From: Bacteroidales bacterium UBA6445
GTDB taxonomy: Bacteria > Bacteroidota > Bacteroidia > Bacteroidales > UBA932
Length of the DNA: 64,000 nt
Direction: 5' to 3'
Assembly: GCA_002439585.1 (NCBI GenBank)
Contig: DJOF01000021.1
Coordinates: 167,681 to 231,680 of the forward strand
Made by a program: the position numbers and the translations under genes. Below, in pieces: positions 50,719-59,421 of this stretch. Position 1 is the first letter of the stretch; every line of letters starts with the position of its first letter. Under the pieces are notes generated by a model. It searched no databases, had not been told where the DNA came from, and saw nothing but the letters and a program-made list of their open reading frames with translations.

Positions 50719-52350
50719 CTATGCCTCCGCATCTTCGCCTTTTGAACGGCGATAATCCATTGCTGCCTTGATGAAGGCGACGAATATAGGCTGAGGCACT
50801 TCAGGAGTACTCTTGAGCTCAGGATGGAACTGAACTCCTATGAAGAACGGATGTGATGGTATCTCTACTATTTCCACAAGCCCAGTCTCTGGATTTCTTC
50901 CTGTAGCCTTCAAGCCGGCTTTCTCCATTTCATCGAGATATTTGCCATTGAACTCATATCTGTGACGGTGACGCTCGGATATAAGCTCCTTGCCATAAAT
51001 CATGTATGCAAGCGAATCTTTCTCCAGACGGCAGTCATAGGCTCCAAGACGCATTGTACCGCCTTTCATTGTAGTAGACTTCTGGTCTTCCATAAGATCT
51101 ATGACGGGGTAAGGTGTTGCAGGATCAAGCTCTGTCGAAGCCGCTTCCTTAAGGCCAAGAACATCGCGAGCGAACTCAACTACACACATCTGCATTCCTA
51201 GGCATATGCCGAAGAATGGGACATTGTGCTCACGTACGAATTTGATAGCCGTGATCTTCCCTTCAAGTCCCCTCTCCCCAAATCCTGGGGCCACGAGGAC
51301 AGCGTCCATGCCTCCGATCTTCTCTTCTACATTGGAAGGATCTATGAATTCGCTCTGCACTGTATGCACATTGACCTTGCATTCATTGGCAGCACCGGCA
51401 TGCACAAAGGACTCAAGAATCGACTTGTACGCATCCTGAAGCTCGACATATTTGCCGACAAGGGCGATGTCCACTTGATACTTGGGGTGATAGAGCCTGT
51501 CGAGGAAAGCTTTCAGGTTGCGGAAATCCGGCTTCGGAAGGTCTTCCATATGGAAATGCGACAATATCATGTCATCCAATCCCTCTCCTTCCATATTGAG
51601 AGGAACCTGATATATAGAAGGCGCATCTATCGACTGTATTACATGTCCGGGCTTTACGTTGCAGAAGAGTGCGACCTTGCGCCTTATCTCAGGCGTAAGC
51701 TCTTTCTCAGTACGGCATACGATTACATCCGGATGAACACCTGCCTGCTGAAGCATCTGGACAGAGTGCTGTGTAGGCTTGGTCTTTAACTCCTTTGCCG
51801 CCCTCAGATAAGGTACGAGAGTAAGATGTATGCTCGCTAGATCCTCCTCGGGCATCTCCCACTGGAGCTGTCTTATGGCTTCGAGGAAAGGCTGGGACTC
51901 CATGTCTCCTACCGTACCTCCGACCTCGGTAATGATCACATCAAACTGACCACTCTGACCCAGAAGGAGCATTCGTCTCTTGATCTCATCAGTGATGTGC
52001 GGTATGATCTGCACAGTCTTGCCGAGATATGCGCCTTCCCTCTCCTTGCTGATAACGGTGAAATAGACTTTGCCTGTCGTCACGTTGTTGGCCTTGGTCA
52101 TATGCACACCGAGAAATCTCTCATAGTGGCCGAGATCCAAATCCGTCTCCGCTCCATCGTCTGTCACATAGCATTCTCCGTGCTCATATGGGTTCAATGT
52201 GCCGGGATCGATGTTGATGTACGGGTCAAATTTCTGAATTGTAACCCTGAGGCCTCTGGCCTGAAGCAACTTGGCCAATGACGCTGCGATGATTCCCTTT
52301 CCGAGGGAAGAAGCGACACCTCCCGTTACGAAGACGTATTTAGTATTCAT
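50719..52350 (-). CDS. pyrG: CTP synthase
   Basis: The 543-residue protein has an N-terminal synthetase domain (KYVFVTGGVASSLGKGI, P-loop near residue 11) and a C-terminal glutamine amidotransferase domain with GICLGMQM (nucleophile Cys near 385) and HPFFIGVQFHPE (His/Glu). It makes CTP from UTP, ATP and glutamine. A consensus promoter lies just upstream. It probably leads a pyrG-glutaminyl cyclase-TonB receptor transcript, interrupted by the TPP riboswitch. Confidence 0.96.
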   Translation of the reverse strand: MNTKYVFVTGGVASSLGKGIIAASLAKLLQARGLRVTIQKFDPYINIDPGTLNPYEHGECYVTDDGAETDLDLGHYERFLGVHMTKANNVTTGKVYFTVISKEREGAYLGKTVQIIPHITDEIKRRMLLLGQSGQFDVIITEVGGTVGDMESQPFLEAIRQLQWEMPEEDLASIHLTLVPYLRAAKELKTKPTQHSVQMLQQAGVHPDVIVCRTEKELTPEIRRKVALFCNVKPGHVIQSIDAPSIYQVPLNMEGEGLDDMILSHFHMEDLPKPDFRNLKAFLDRLYHPKYQVDIALVGKYVELQDAYKSILESFVHAGAANECKVNVHTVQSEFIDPSNVEEKIGGMDAVLVAPGFGERGLEGKITAIKFVREHNVPFFGICLGMQMCVVEFARDVLGLKEAASTELDPATPYPVIDLMEDQKSTTMKGGTMRLGAYDCRLEKDSLAYMIYGKELISERHRHRYEFNGKYLDEMEKAGLKATGRNPETGLVEIVEIPSHPFFIGVQFHPELKSTPEVPQPIFVAFIKAAMDYRRSKGEDAEA

Positions 52351-52375
52351 TTATCACTGTTCTTTTAACGGAGTG

Positions 52376-52406
52376 CAAATTTAGCCGAAATTTCCGAATA
52401 GGCAAA
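52376..52406 (-). promoter_or_regulatory. promoter of pyrG
   Basis: TTTG (52403-52406), a 19-base spacer and TAAATTTG (52376-52383) followed by C on the minus strand; the ATG is 26 bases further. Confidence 0.75.
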
Positions 52407-52443
52407 AGAAGATTCCCCTCCCGCTTGCTAATAGCATGTATTG

Positions 52444-52474
52444 TTGTCGATGCTTTGGACATTTGTTATTTTTG
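52444..52474 (+). promoter_or_regulatory. promoter of the phosphatase operon, near-leaderless
   Basis: TTG (52444-52446), a 20-base spacer and TATTTTTG (52467-52474) followed by C. The start codon is at 52480, five bases after the element, so the transcript may start at the ATG itself. Confidence 0.65.
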
Positions 52475-52479
52475 CAGAT

Positions 52480-52965
52480 ATGAAGAAGATATTGTTCGTG
52501 TGCCTTGGGAATATATGTCGATCTCCTATGGCTGAATACATAATGAAGGATCTCATTGACAGGAACGGACTCAAAGACGAAATTGCTGTCGCATCCGCTG
52601 CCACTTCGGCCGAAGAGATAGGCAATGACGTATATCCACCAGCCCAAAAAGTATTGGCCGAGAACTCTATCCCATGCCCTCATAGGCAGGCAAGGCAGAT
52701 GACAAGAGCCGACTATGACTCCTATGATATGCTTATAGGTATGAACAGCGCCAATATTGCGGATATGATGCGTATAGTAGGAGGAGACCCTCTTGGCAAG
52801 ATTAGCCGACTAAGGGATCACTCCGACAAGGGAGGAGACATTGCAGATCCTTGGTATACAAGGGATTTTAAGACAGCTTTCAATCAGATAAAGGAAGGCT
52901 GCGAAGGGCTCTTCAAGGAGATTACAAGCAATAATCAGCGTAGTAAGGCCACAAGCAATATTTAG
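52480..52965 (+). CDS. low-molecular-weight protein-tyrosine phosphatase
   Basis: From the ATG at 52480 the protein is 161 residues and starts MKKILFVCLGNICRSPMAE, with the P-loop CxxxxxR(S) (residues 8-15) and the catalytic aspartate in IADPWYT (DPW). It removes phosphate from tyrosine residues, and in bacteria often controls capsule or exopolysaccharide kinases. The upstream in-frame ATG (52441) precedes the promoter and is excluded. It is followed by DUF454 with a 4-base gap. Confidence 0.92.
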   Translation: MKKILFVCLGNICRSPMAEYIMKDLIDRNGLKDEIAVASAATSAEEIGNDVYPPAQKVLAENSIPCPHRQARQMTRADYDSYDMLIGMNSANIADMMRIVGGDPLGKISRLRDHSDKGGDIADPWYTRDFKTAFNQIKEGCEGLFKEITSNNQRSKATSNI

Positions 52966-52969
52966 AGCC

Positions 52970-53341
52970 GTGAGTAGGTACATATTCATAATCTGCGGTT
53001 GTGTTGCAGTGGGGTTGGGCACTTTGGGCATTGTGCTGCCCGGCCTCCCTACAACCCCTTTCATCCTTCTCGCCTCATGGTGCTTCTACAAGAGTTCCCC
53101 AAGACTCCGGAAAAAGCTTCTTGATTCGTTTCTCGGCAGCTACATCAGAGAATACCGCAGAGCCGGAGGACTGTCGATAGGCAGGAAGATAGGGATAATC
53201 CTTCTTATGGCGGCAATGGTAGGCGTCTCGGTGACATTTTTCCTTCACACGATGACTCTGAAAGCCATTGTCGGAGCTGCCGGGGTCATCGGATGCATCG
53301 TAGTAGCCTTTGTTGTACCAAATGTAAGGAAAGATGAGTGA
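52970..53341 (+). CDS. DUF454 (YbaN-like) inner-membrane protein
   Basis: The 123-residue protein starts at GTG (no nearby ATG) as MSRYIFIICG. It has three or four hydrophobic segments and the family motif GIVLPGLPTTPFILLASWCF near residue 20. The function of DUF454 is unknown to me. It lies 4 bases after the phosphatase gene and its tail overlaps the TauE-like gene by 8 bases, so the three form one operon. Confidence 0.8.
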   Translation: MSRYIFIICGCVAVGLGTLGIVLPGLPTTPFILLASWCFYKSSPRLRKKLLDSFLGSYIREYRRAGGLSIGRKIGIILLMAAMVGVSVTFFLHTMTLKAIVGAAGVIGCIVVAFVVPNVRKDE

Positions 53342-54059
53342 TGTCGTCATTATATTCATGCTCTGCATAGCGGGAGGCATCATACAGAGGACATCCGGCT
53401 TTGGATTCGGGGTCTTCATCATGACCATGCTCCCTTTCCTCACGCCATCTTACGGAGAGGCCACGGCCCTGTCAGGACTGCTTGCTATGAGTTCTTCTCT
53501 GATTGTCGTGGTGAAGATGTACAAGTACATAAGATGGAAACGTATCATGCCCGTTCTCATAACCTTCGCGGCAGTATCGGCTATATGCGTGTCAGTACTG
53601 CGGCATCTTGACGACGAGGCAATAAGGCGCATACTCGGTGTCGTATTGATAGTTACGAGTCTGTATTTCATATTTTTCAGTGAACGTATACGGATGCCCT
53701 CAACTCTCCCCTTTAAGATTGGGACAGGAGCCGTTGCTGGCGTATTAGGTGGTTTTTTTGGGATGCAAGGCCCACCGGCAGTGATCTATTTCCTCAATTC
53801 GGAACAGGATAAGCAGCACTACATGGCCATGAGCCAGTGCTTCTTCCTTGTCGGTAATGCCTGCATGAGTATTTTCAGAGCGGCAAACGGCTTCGTGACC
53901 AAGGCCGTGCTTGGGGATTTTGCGTACGGAATATGGGGCGTTGTTGTAGGTACAGCCATAGGAGCGTTGATATACAAGCATTTACCCACACGTATACTTA
54001 GCTACATTATATATATCTATATAGGGATTAGCGGAGTCATACTGCTCGTCACAGTGTAA
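53334..54059 (+). CDS. TauE/SafE-family membrane transporter
   Basis: The 241-residue protein has about eight hydrophobic segments and two related motifs typical of the DUF81/TauE family: GGIIQRTSGFGFGVFIM near residue 14 and GVLGGFFGMQGPPAVIY near residue 136. Family members export sulfite, sulfoacetate or other sulfur anions, but the substrate here cannot be predicted. The start ATG is inside the DUF454 gene. Confidence 0.82.
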   Translation: MSDVVIIFMLCIAGGIIQRTSGFGFGVFIMTMLPFLTPSYGEATALSGLLAMSSSLIVVVKMYKYIRWKRIMPVLITFAAVSAICVSVLRHLDDEAIRRILGVVLIVTSLYFIFFSERIRMPSTLPFKIGTGAVAGVLGGFFGMQGPPAVIYFLNSEQDKQHYMAMSQCFFLVGNACMSIFRAANGFVTKAVLGDFAYGIWGVVVGTAIGALIYKHLPTRILSYIIYIYIGISGVILLVTV

Positions 54060-54131
54060 TGCTGCGGTACTCAAGTATGGATTATGAATGCGATTTGCAC
54101 GGAAAAATTCATCCTAGTTGCAGGAAATTAG

Positions 54132-54139
54132 TACTTTTG
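54132..54139 (+). promoter_or_regulatory. -7 promoter element for the EamA transporter
   Basis: TACTTTTG followed by C, 37 bases before the ATG at 54176. It supports the internal start over the ATG at 54059. Confidence 0.5.
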
Positions 54140-54175
54140 CACCCCAGTAAATCTGGACGTTCAAATAGAATCGAA

Positions 54176-55105
54176 ATGAAAGACAAAAACACCTTGCTCG
54201 GGCATGCAGCATGTTTCACGGCATATGCTATATTCGGGGTCAATATCGTGACAACAAAGGACCTCTCCGCCGGACATATTTTCTCTCCGCTTACACTTTT
54301 CTGCCTTAGAGCACTTGTTGCTGGCAGTCTGTTCTGGATAATTTCCTTCATAAAACCGACGAAACGAGTCTCTCTCAGAGATCTGCCCAAGATCTTCGTG
54401 GCATCAGTGCTTGGCTTCTTCCTGACACAGTATACCTTTCTCTCGGCAATACCGCATATTACTCCGATGAACTGCTCTATCATCACTTCGATGTCCCCCA
54501 TCTACACGATGTTCATAGCGGCCATTGCAGTTAAAGAACCTGTCACATTAAAGAAAGCTGCAGGGGTTCTCCTCAGTTTTGCGGGTATCATCTACCTCAT
54601 ACTCAATAGCACGGTATCGGAAGGCGGTACTGCCACGACCTCCACTGGAGGAATAGTCCTCATGGTTGTCAACAGTATAAGCTTTGCCTTGTATCTCGGA
54701 ATATTCAGGCCTCTCATATCAAAATACTCTGTTGCAGAGTTCATGAAATGGATCTTCACCTTTGGTGTACTGATGTCTCTGCCTTTCTCAGCCAAAGAGT
54801 TAGTCACAATAGATTATGCTGCTGTACCAGGAAGGATGTACATGGAGCTTCTTATACTTGTATTCTTTGCAACATTTGTCGCATACTCCCTGCTTCCTGT
54901 AGGACAGAGGCTCATACGTCCAACCCTTGTAAGCATGTATTCATACGCACAGCCTCTTATGGCCATTGCCATAAGCATAGCTGTCGGCATGGACACTTTG
55001 ACATTTGCCAAGATACTCGCCTGCTTGACTGTTTTCGGAGGGGTTGTCTTGGTAAATTTCAGCCGTAGTGCCGGCAATTCCGCTACAACTTCACCTCAGC
55101 AATGA
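54176..55105 (+). CDS. EamA/DMT family transporter
   Basis: From the ATG at 54176 the protein is 309 residues with ten predicted membrane segments in two EamA repeats (about 8-135 and 150-290). Family motifs include FFLTQYTFLSAIPHITPMNCSI and the proline-rich second repeat AYSLLPVGQRLIRPTLVSMY. DMT carriers usually export amino acids, nucleosides or other metabolites; the substrate is unknown. An upstream in-frame ATG would place the promoter inside the gene. It is ended by the bidirectional hairpin shared with RNA-2. Confidence 0.85.
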   Translation: MKDKNTLLGHAACFTAYAIFGVNIVTTKDLSAGHIFSPLTLFCLRALVAGSLFWIISFIKPTKRVSLRDLPKIFVASVLGFFLTQYTFLSAIPHITPMNCSIITSMSPIYTMFIAAIAVKEPVTLKKAAGVLLSFAGIIYLILNSTVSEGGTATTSTGGIVLMVVNSISFALYLGIFRPLISKYSVAEFMKWIFTFGVLMSLPFSAKELVTIDYAAVPGRMYMELLILVFFATFVAYSLLPVGQRLIRPTLVSMYSYAQPLMAIAISIAVGMDTLTFAKILACLTVFGGVVLVNFSRSAGNSATTSPQQ

Positions 55106-55173
55106 CAATGTCCAACCCACTTGGCAAGAGGAGATTGATCGACGCGGCCATAAGATAACTCAACAATATACAA

Positions 55174-55204
55174 CAAAAAAAGGCCTTACTTTTAAGTAGG
55201 ACCT
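55174..55204. terminator. bidirectional terminator of RNA-2 and the EamA gene
   Basis: On the minus strand AGGTCCTACTT pairs with AGTAAGGCCT (two single-base bulges) and is followed by T7. On the plus strand the same stem is followed by TTTTTAAAT. Confidence 0.85.
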
Positions 55205-55322
55205 TTTTAAATCGTTGAGTAATGACGCATCACGCGGGAATACTCACACTAACCACATAATTAATAACACTAAAACTAATAACCAACGAGTCATGAATGA
55301 GAGAACCTCATCATTAACTCGT
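55174..55322 (-). ncRNA. small structured RNA, copy 2 (Bacteroidales-1-like candidate)
   Basis: This unit has the same layout as RNA-1: promoter, 5-prime hairpin, AU-rich linker, GTGATG/CATTAC hairpin, terminator. The core (55198-55287) matches RNA-1 at 89 of 90 bases. The 5-prime outer stem here is GACGAGT/ACTCGTT against CGGGTTG/CAACCTG in RNA-1: the bases differ but pairing is kept at all seven positions (one G-U each). The terminator stem is likewise rewritten with pairing kept. This is strong evidence for a functional RNA. It faces the EamA gene and shares its terminator. Confidence 0.87.
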
Positions 55323-55325
55323 CTG

Positions 55326-55356
55326 CAAATTTACGGAAATTTGGATAAACACCAAA
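55326..55356 (-). promoter_or_regulatory. promoter of RNA-2
   Basis: TTTG (55353-55356), a 19-base spacer and TAAATTTG (55326-55333) followed by C on the minus strand; the predicted start is near 55322. Confidence 0.8.
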
Positions 55357-55660
55357 CTTTTTCTTGAAAATTATTATCATTTTTATGTATTATCTATGTA
55401 ATAGTTTGTATGTCATGTATATAAAACGTAATTAAAATTTAGAAAATAAATTTGCTTTTTTAATAACAATCCTCTAAAACGTTCAGAAGCTACCTTGAAA
55501 AAGGTAAAAATGATTTATCTTAGCCTCTTCTTAAGGATAGTAAGATTTTATTGTAAATTCGCTTATGATTAGTAACATGTGATTAGTAATATACAGTTAT
55601 ATCAGTTTGGACGACCCCAAAGCTTTAAATAGTTCTATGGGAGAACGCATCTGACGGCTG
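55357..55660. other. AT-rich intergenic stretch
   Basis: About 300 bases with no supported ORF. GATTAGTAA followed by CAT or TAT is repeated at about 55567 and 55580. I see no further promoter pair, RNA hairpin or element terminus. Confidence 0.5.
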
Positions 55661-55693
55661 CAAAACGAAGAAGCCGACCTTTCGGCCAGCTTC
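55661..55693 (-). terminator. terminator of gpmA
   Basis: On the minus strand GAAGCTGGCC and GGTCGGCTTC pair at 8 of 10 positions around the loop GAAA, followed by TTCGTTTT. Confidence 0.7.
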
Positions 55694-55742
55694 TAGATTT
55701 ATATAATGTACTGTCTCTTCTCGGACAGCATACAGGATATAA

Positions 55743-56489
55743 CTATTTGGCAACGCCCTGATTGGCAACGGCCTGCTGCTTCCTGCGGATCTCGTCCTGA
55801 TCTCCGAGATAGTAATCCTTAACGAGTTTGAGGTCATCATCAAACTCAAATACATAAGGTACTGCAGTAGGAATATTGAGAGCGGCTATGTCTGTATCGG
55901 AGATACCTTTGAGATGCTTTACTATACCCCTGAGGCTGTTGCCGTGAGCTACAACGAGAACATCGTCATCAACCTTGAGTCTCGGGAAGATCTCGCACTC
56001 CCAGAAAGGCATAACTCTGGCTATGGTATCCTTAAGGGACTCTGTTCTGGGAAGATAACAGTCAGGAACTTTGGCATAACGCACGTCATTGGCAGGATTG
56101 GCAGGGCTGTTCTCCTCTACTGCATGAGGAGCGACATCGAAGCTACGCCTCCATATATGTACCTGCTCGTCACCGTATTTGGCTGCTGTCTCGCTCTTGT
56201 TGAGTCCTTGGAGCATTCCATAGTGTTTCTCGTTAAGACGCCATGTCTTCACTACTGGAATCCAGTCTTCATCGAGTTTGTCAAGTACATTGTTAAGGGT
56301 CTTGATTGCCCTCTTCAAGTATGAGGTATATGCTATGCCAAATGCAAAGCCCGAAGCCTTGAGAAGCTCTCCTGCCTTGCAGGCTTCCTCTACACCCTTG
56401 TCGCTAAGATCGACATTTGTCCAACCGGTGAACCTGTTCTCTTTGTTCCACTGGCTTTCTCCATGACGGACAAGTACTATTCTTTTCAT
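55743..56489 (-). CDS. gpmA: 2,3-bisphosphoglycerate-dependent phosphoglycerate mutase
   Basis: From the ATG at 56489 the protein is 248 residues and starts MKRIVLVRHGESQWN, with the phosphohistidine in RHGES (residues 8-12). TGWTNVDLSDKG, LNEKHYGMLQGLNK, VRYAKVPDCYLPRTESL and the second catalytic His in VVAHGNSLRG are all present. It interconverts 3- and 2-phosphoglycerate in glycolysis. The longer frame (to 56609) spans the promoter and is excluded. The leader starts with a 7-pair hairpin. Confidence 0.96.
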   Translation of the reverse strand: MKRIVLVRHGESQWNKENRFTGWTNVDLSDKGVEEACKAGELLKASGFAFGIAYTSYLKRAIKTLNNVLDKLDEDWIPVVKTWRLNEKHYGMLQGLNKSETAAKYGDEQVHIWRRSFDVAPHAVEENSPANPANDVRYAKVPDCYLPRTESLKDTIARVMPFWECEIFPRLKVDDDVLVVAHGNSLRGIVKHLKGISDTDIAALNIPTAVPYVFEFDDDLKLVKDYYLGDQDEIRRKQQAVANQGVAK

Positions 56490-56517
56490 ATGCTTAAAAT
56501 TAAGATCGTACAAATTG

Positions 56518-56534
56518 TGCGAGAGTTTCTCGCA
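56518..56534 (-). promoter_or_regulatory. 5-prime hairpin in the gpmA leader
   Basis: TGCGAGA and TCTCGCA (7 perfect pairs, 3-base loop) lie about four bases after the predicted transcript start. No T-run follows, so an mRNA-stabilising role is more likely than termination. Confidence 0.6.
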
Positions 56535-56542
56535 ATCGGACG

Positions 56543-56572
56543 CAAAAGTACAAAAAAAGACCGAGACCTCAA
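56543..56572 (-). promoter_or_regulatory. promoter of gpmA
   Basis: TTG (56570-56572), a 19-base spacer and TACTTTTG (56543-56550) followed by C on the minus strand. Confidence 0.65.
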
Positions 56573-56741
56573 TAGTTTGGATTATTTTTTGAAGAGTGCC
56601 ACATGACAAGTAGGCCGGCTCAAAGTGAAGTCAGACATCCATGAGAATGTTGTCTACATCTCTTCTTTTGTGGCTTTGCCTATTGCCATCCGGAGCTTAT
56701 CTGCTAATACAGTGAGGTCGGAAACCTAATTATTTATAGAA

Positions 56742-58040
56742 ATGGAAAAGAAAGAAATGCCAGTACTGCTGCTCACCGGTTACCTCGGAAGCGGCAAAAC
56801 AACTTTGGTCAACAAGATTCTCGGCAATACCAAAGGTATACGCTTTGCTGTGATTGTCAATGATATAGGTGAGGTTAACATAGACGCTGACCTTATCCAG
56901 AAAGGTGGAGTGGTAGGACAGAAGGACGATAGCCTTGTTGCTCTTCAAAACGGATGTATATGCTGTACGCTCAAGACAGATCTTATGGATCAGATAACAC
57001 AGCTTATCAAGGAGGACAGGTTCGATTATATAGTCATAGAGGCGAGCGGTATCTGCGAGCCGGAACCAATTGCCCAGACCATCAATTCGATGCCTGCAAT
57101 AGGTGGGGTATATACCGAGTTTGGGATTCCACGGCTTGACTGCATCGTGACTGTAGTTGATGCACTTCGCATGGAGAGCGAGTTCGGTTCAGGAGAGGAC
57201 CTCTCCCGCAAAGATATAGGCGAGGAAGACATCGAGAACCTTATCATACAGCAGATTGAGTTCTGCAACATCATTCTGCTCAATAAGGCTTCAGAGGTAA
57301 GTCCGGAGTCACTCTCAAGGATCAAGAGGATTCTCAGAGAGATACAGACCAAAGCCGAGATAATAGAATGCAATTACGCCGATGTCGATATCGAGAAGCT
57401 TCTTAACACCCACTTGTTTGATTTCAGAGCCACTGAAGCAGGAGCCGGATGGATAAGGGGCATAGAAGGTGATGCCGATGAACATGACGGACACCACGAA
57501 GATGAGAAGGAACATCACGAGCACGAGAAAGAGCATCGCGAACACGAAGCCGAACATGGTGACGAGTCGCATGAGCACCACTATCATGAACACGATGGAG
57601 ACCATCATCATGAGCATGAAGAAGGGCACTCTCACCATCATCACGAACATGAAGGAGGAGAAGTAGAAGAATATGGTATCGGTACTTTCGTCTATTATAG
57701 GAGACAGCCACTTGATATCAACAAGTTTGATCGCTTTGTAAGCAAGCTTCTTCCCAAGAGCGTCATCAGGGCTAAAGGACTGTGTTATTTTTCTGACAAT
57801 AGGGACATGTCATATCTGTTTGAGCAGGCAGGCAAGCAGATACAGCTTCGTCAGGCCGGACAATGGTATGCTACGGCTCCGGAAGAAGAGTTGATCAACA
57901 TGGCTCGTCAGGATCCATCCATCCTCAAGGACTGGGATCCCAAATACGGAGACAGGATGCAGAAAATAGTCTTTATCGGGCAGAAAATGGACAAGGCTCA
58001 GATTACAGCTGACCTTGATTCCTGTCTTGTCGATGAATAA
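56742..58040 (+). CDS. G3E family GTPase (CobW/COG0523) with long His-rich metal-binding region
   Basis: The 432-residue protein has the P-loop GYLGSGKTT (residues 13-21), the CxCC metal motif at C72-I-C74-C75, the IEASGICEP switch region and NKASE (NKxD-like) base specificity. Residues 246-306 hold about 24 histidines interspersed with Glu/Asp. The C-terminal CobW_C domain follows (FDRFVSKLLPKSVIRAKG, WYATAPEEE). COG0523 GTPases deliver metals, mostly zinc or cobalt, to client enzymes. The His-rich insert suggests metal storage or sensing. The client is not evident. No zinc-responsive operator was recognised upstream. Confidence 0.88.
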   Translation: MEKKEMPVLLLTGYLGSGKTTLVNKILGNTKGIRFAVIVNDIGEVNIDADLIQKGGVVGQKDDSLVALQNGCICCTLKTDLMDQITQLIKEDRFDYIVIEASGICEPEPIAQTINSMPAIGGVYTEFGIPRLDCIVTVVDALRMESEFGSGEDLSRKDIGEEDIENLIIQQIEFCNIILLNKASEVSPESLSRIKRILREIQTKAEIIECNYADVDIEKLLNTHLFDFRATEAGAGWIRGIEGDADEHDGHHEDEKEHHEHEKEHREHEAEHGDESHEHHYHEHDGDHHHEHEEGHSHHHHEHEGGEVEEYGIGTFVYYRRQPLDINKFDRFVSKLLPKSVIRAKGLCYFSDNRDMSYLFEQAGKQIQLRQAGQWYATAPEEELINMARQDPSILKDWDPKYGDRMQKIVFIGQKMDKAQITADLDSCLVDE

Positions 58041-58047
58041 GCGGCCT

Positions 58048-58074
58048 GCTATTGTGATAATGATCGACAATAGC
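58048..58074. terminator. possible hairpin between convergent genes
   Basis: GCTATTGT and ACAATAGC (8 perfect pairs) lie between the G3E and MATE gene ends. There is no T-run, so terminator function is uncertain. Confidence 0.35.
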
Positions 58075-58085
58075 TGTCTCCTGCG

Positions 58086-59414
58086 TCAGATTTCCAACCG
58101 TCTAATGTCTTTCCTGTAGCGGAAATAGAAAAAGAGCCCCGCTGCTGTAAGACCTACTGGGAATCCAGCCCATACTCCTACGACACCCATACCGGCCTTG
58201 AATCCAAGTAGATACGAGACCGGTATTGCTATTATATAATAGCTTATGAAAGCTGCATTCATGATTGGCTTCACATCCTGCATCCCTCGCAAGACATTGG
58301 CAAAACACAGTTGCAGACCGTCCCCGAACTGATATGTAAAGAGGACGAATAGTAGTGATACTGCAATTGATGTCACCTCTTCGGAAGAGGTGAAGAAACC
58401 GGCAACCTGATATCTGAACAGATAGATGAGCACCGACAATGTGACAGATATGCAAAGAATCAAGAAGTAGCCTTTTCGCGCATATTCGCGCAGACCGACA
58501 TAGTCCTTACGTCCGTAGGCTCCACTTACAAGTATGGAGATTGCAAACGAGAGTCCTTGCATCATCATGAAAAACAGTTGTGATATAGTCAAGGTCACCT
58601 GATGGGCTGCCAAAGCAGTTGCTCCTAACCATCCGATCATGATAGAATTGAAGGTAAATGTGGAAGTCTCCATCCCCATCTGCAGGGCAAGCGGATAACC
58701 GAGAGAGAAGAAATGCTTCATCTTCACTCTTGACAGCAAGGATTTGCGAACCCAGGAAATATACCCAGAAAACCTGCGTGAGCGGAATATATACAGTCCA
58801 AATGCCACTACCATGCAGATACGGGCAAGGAGAGTGCTTATCCCAGCTCCTGAAAGTCCAAGTTCAGGAAAGCCGCAATTTCCATAGATAAGAATCCAAT
58901 TCCCTAATATATTGAGGATATTGCCTCCCATTAGGAAGCACATGGAAACTACTGGGGCGCACACACCATCGGTAAACTGCTTGAGAACATTGAAAAGAGC
59001 AGCAAAGAACGTAGACAGTCCTACGATTATAAAATAGGGCCGTATGAGCGGAAGCAGATGTGCCGGCTGCCCGAAATCGGCAAGAAAGAAATACAATATC
59101 CCAAGTACGGCTAACCCTACAATTCCTATCAAAAGATTCAGTACCAATCCATTCTTGAGTGTATTCCCTATCCCTTTACGATTACCTGTCCCGTTCTGTG
59201 CTCCGATCACAGGAGTCAGTCCACTCGCAAATCCAAGTTGGACAAGAATGAACAGGTTCATAATATTGTTGACAAATGAAGACGCTGCAAGTTCGTCCAC
59301 ACTGTGCCAGCCGATCATTATATTGTCGGCAAATGCCAGTACTATGACGCAGGCCTGCCCAAGCATGATGGGTACACCAATCTTCAGTATTTCCTTGTAT
59401 TTGCCTACTGACAT
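58086..59414 (-). CDS. MATE family multidrug/lipid exporter
   Basis: From the ATG at 59414 the protein is 442 residues, starts MSVGKYKEILKIGVPIMLGQ, and shows twelve hydrophobic segments in two MatE repeats, with FADNIMIGWHSVDELAASSF and QLGFASGLTPVIGAQNG near the N-terminus. An ATG at 59450 would overlap the glycosyltransferase gene by 29 bases and is less likely. MATE proteins use a Na+ or H+ gradient to export drugs or metabolites; some relatives flip lipid-linked sugars. It is the last gene of a five-gene operon for sugar-nucleotide and glycolipid metabolism. Confidence 0.9.
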   Translation of the reverse strand: MSVGKYKEILKIGVPIMLGQACVIVLAFADNIMIGWHSVDELAASSFVNNIMNLFILVQLGFASGLTPVIGAQNGTGNRKGIGNTLKNGLVLNLLIGIVGLAVLGILYFFLADFGQPAHLLPLIRPYFIIVGLSTFFAALFNVLKQFTDGVCAPVVSMCFLMGGNILNILGNWILIYGNCGFPELGLSGAGISTLLARICMVVAFGLYIFRSRRFSGYISWVRKSLLSRVKMKHFFSLGYPLALQMGMETSTFTFNSIMIGWLGATALAAHQVTLTISQLFFMMMQGLSFAISILVSGAYGRKDYVGLREYARKGYFLILCISVTLSVLIYLFRYQVAGFFTSSEEVTSIAVSLLFVLFTYQFGDGLQLCFANVLRGMQDVKPIMNAAFISYYIIAIPVSYLLGFKAGMGVVGVWAGFPVGLTAAGLFFYFRYRKDIRRLEI

Positions 59415-59421
59415 TAATCTT

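Noticed and set aside
53334..54059. TauE-like exporter as part of a sulfonate/cysteate system with the gene at 36272
   Set aside because: The genes are 16 kb apart with unrelated neighbours; TauE family substrates are too varied to join them.
57315..57650. Very hydrophobic Met/Val-rich minus-strand frame, looks like a small membrane protein
   Set aside because: It is the complement of the His-rich (CAT/CAC, GAA/GAG) segment of the G3E GTPase, which automatically yields Met and Val or Phe and Leu codons.
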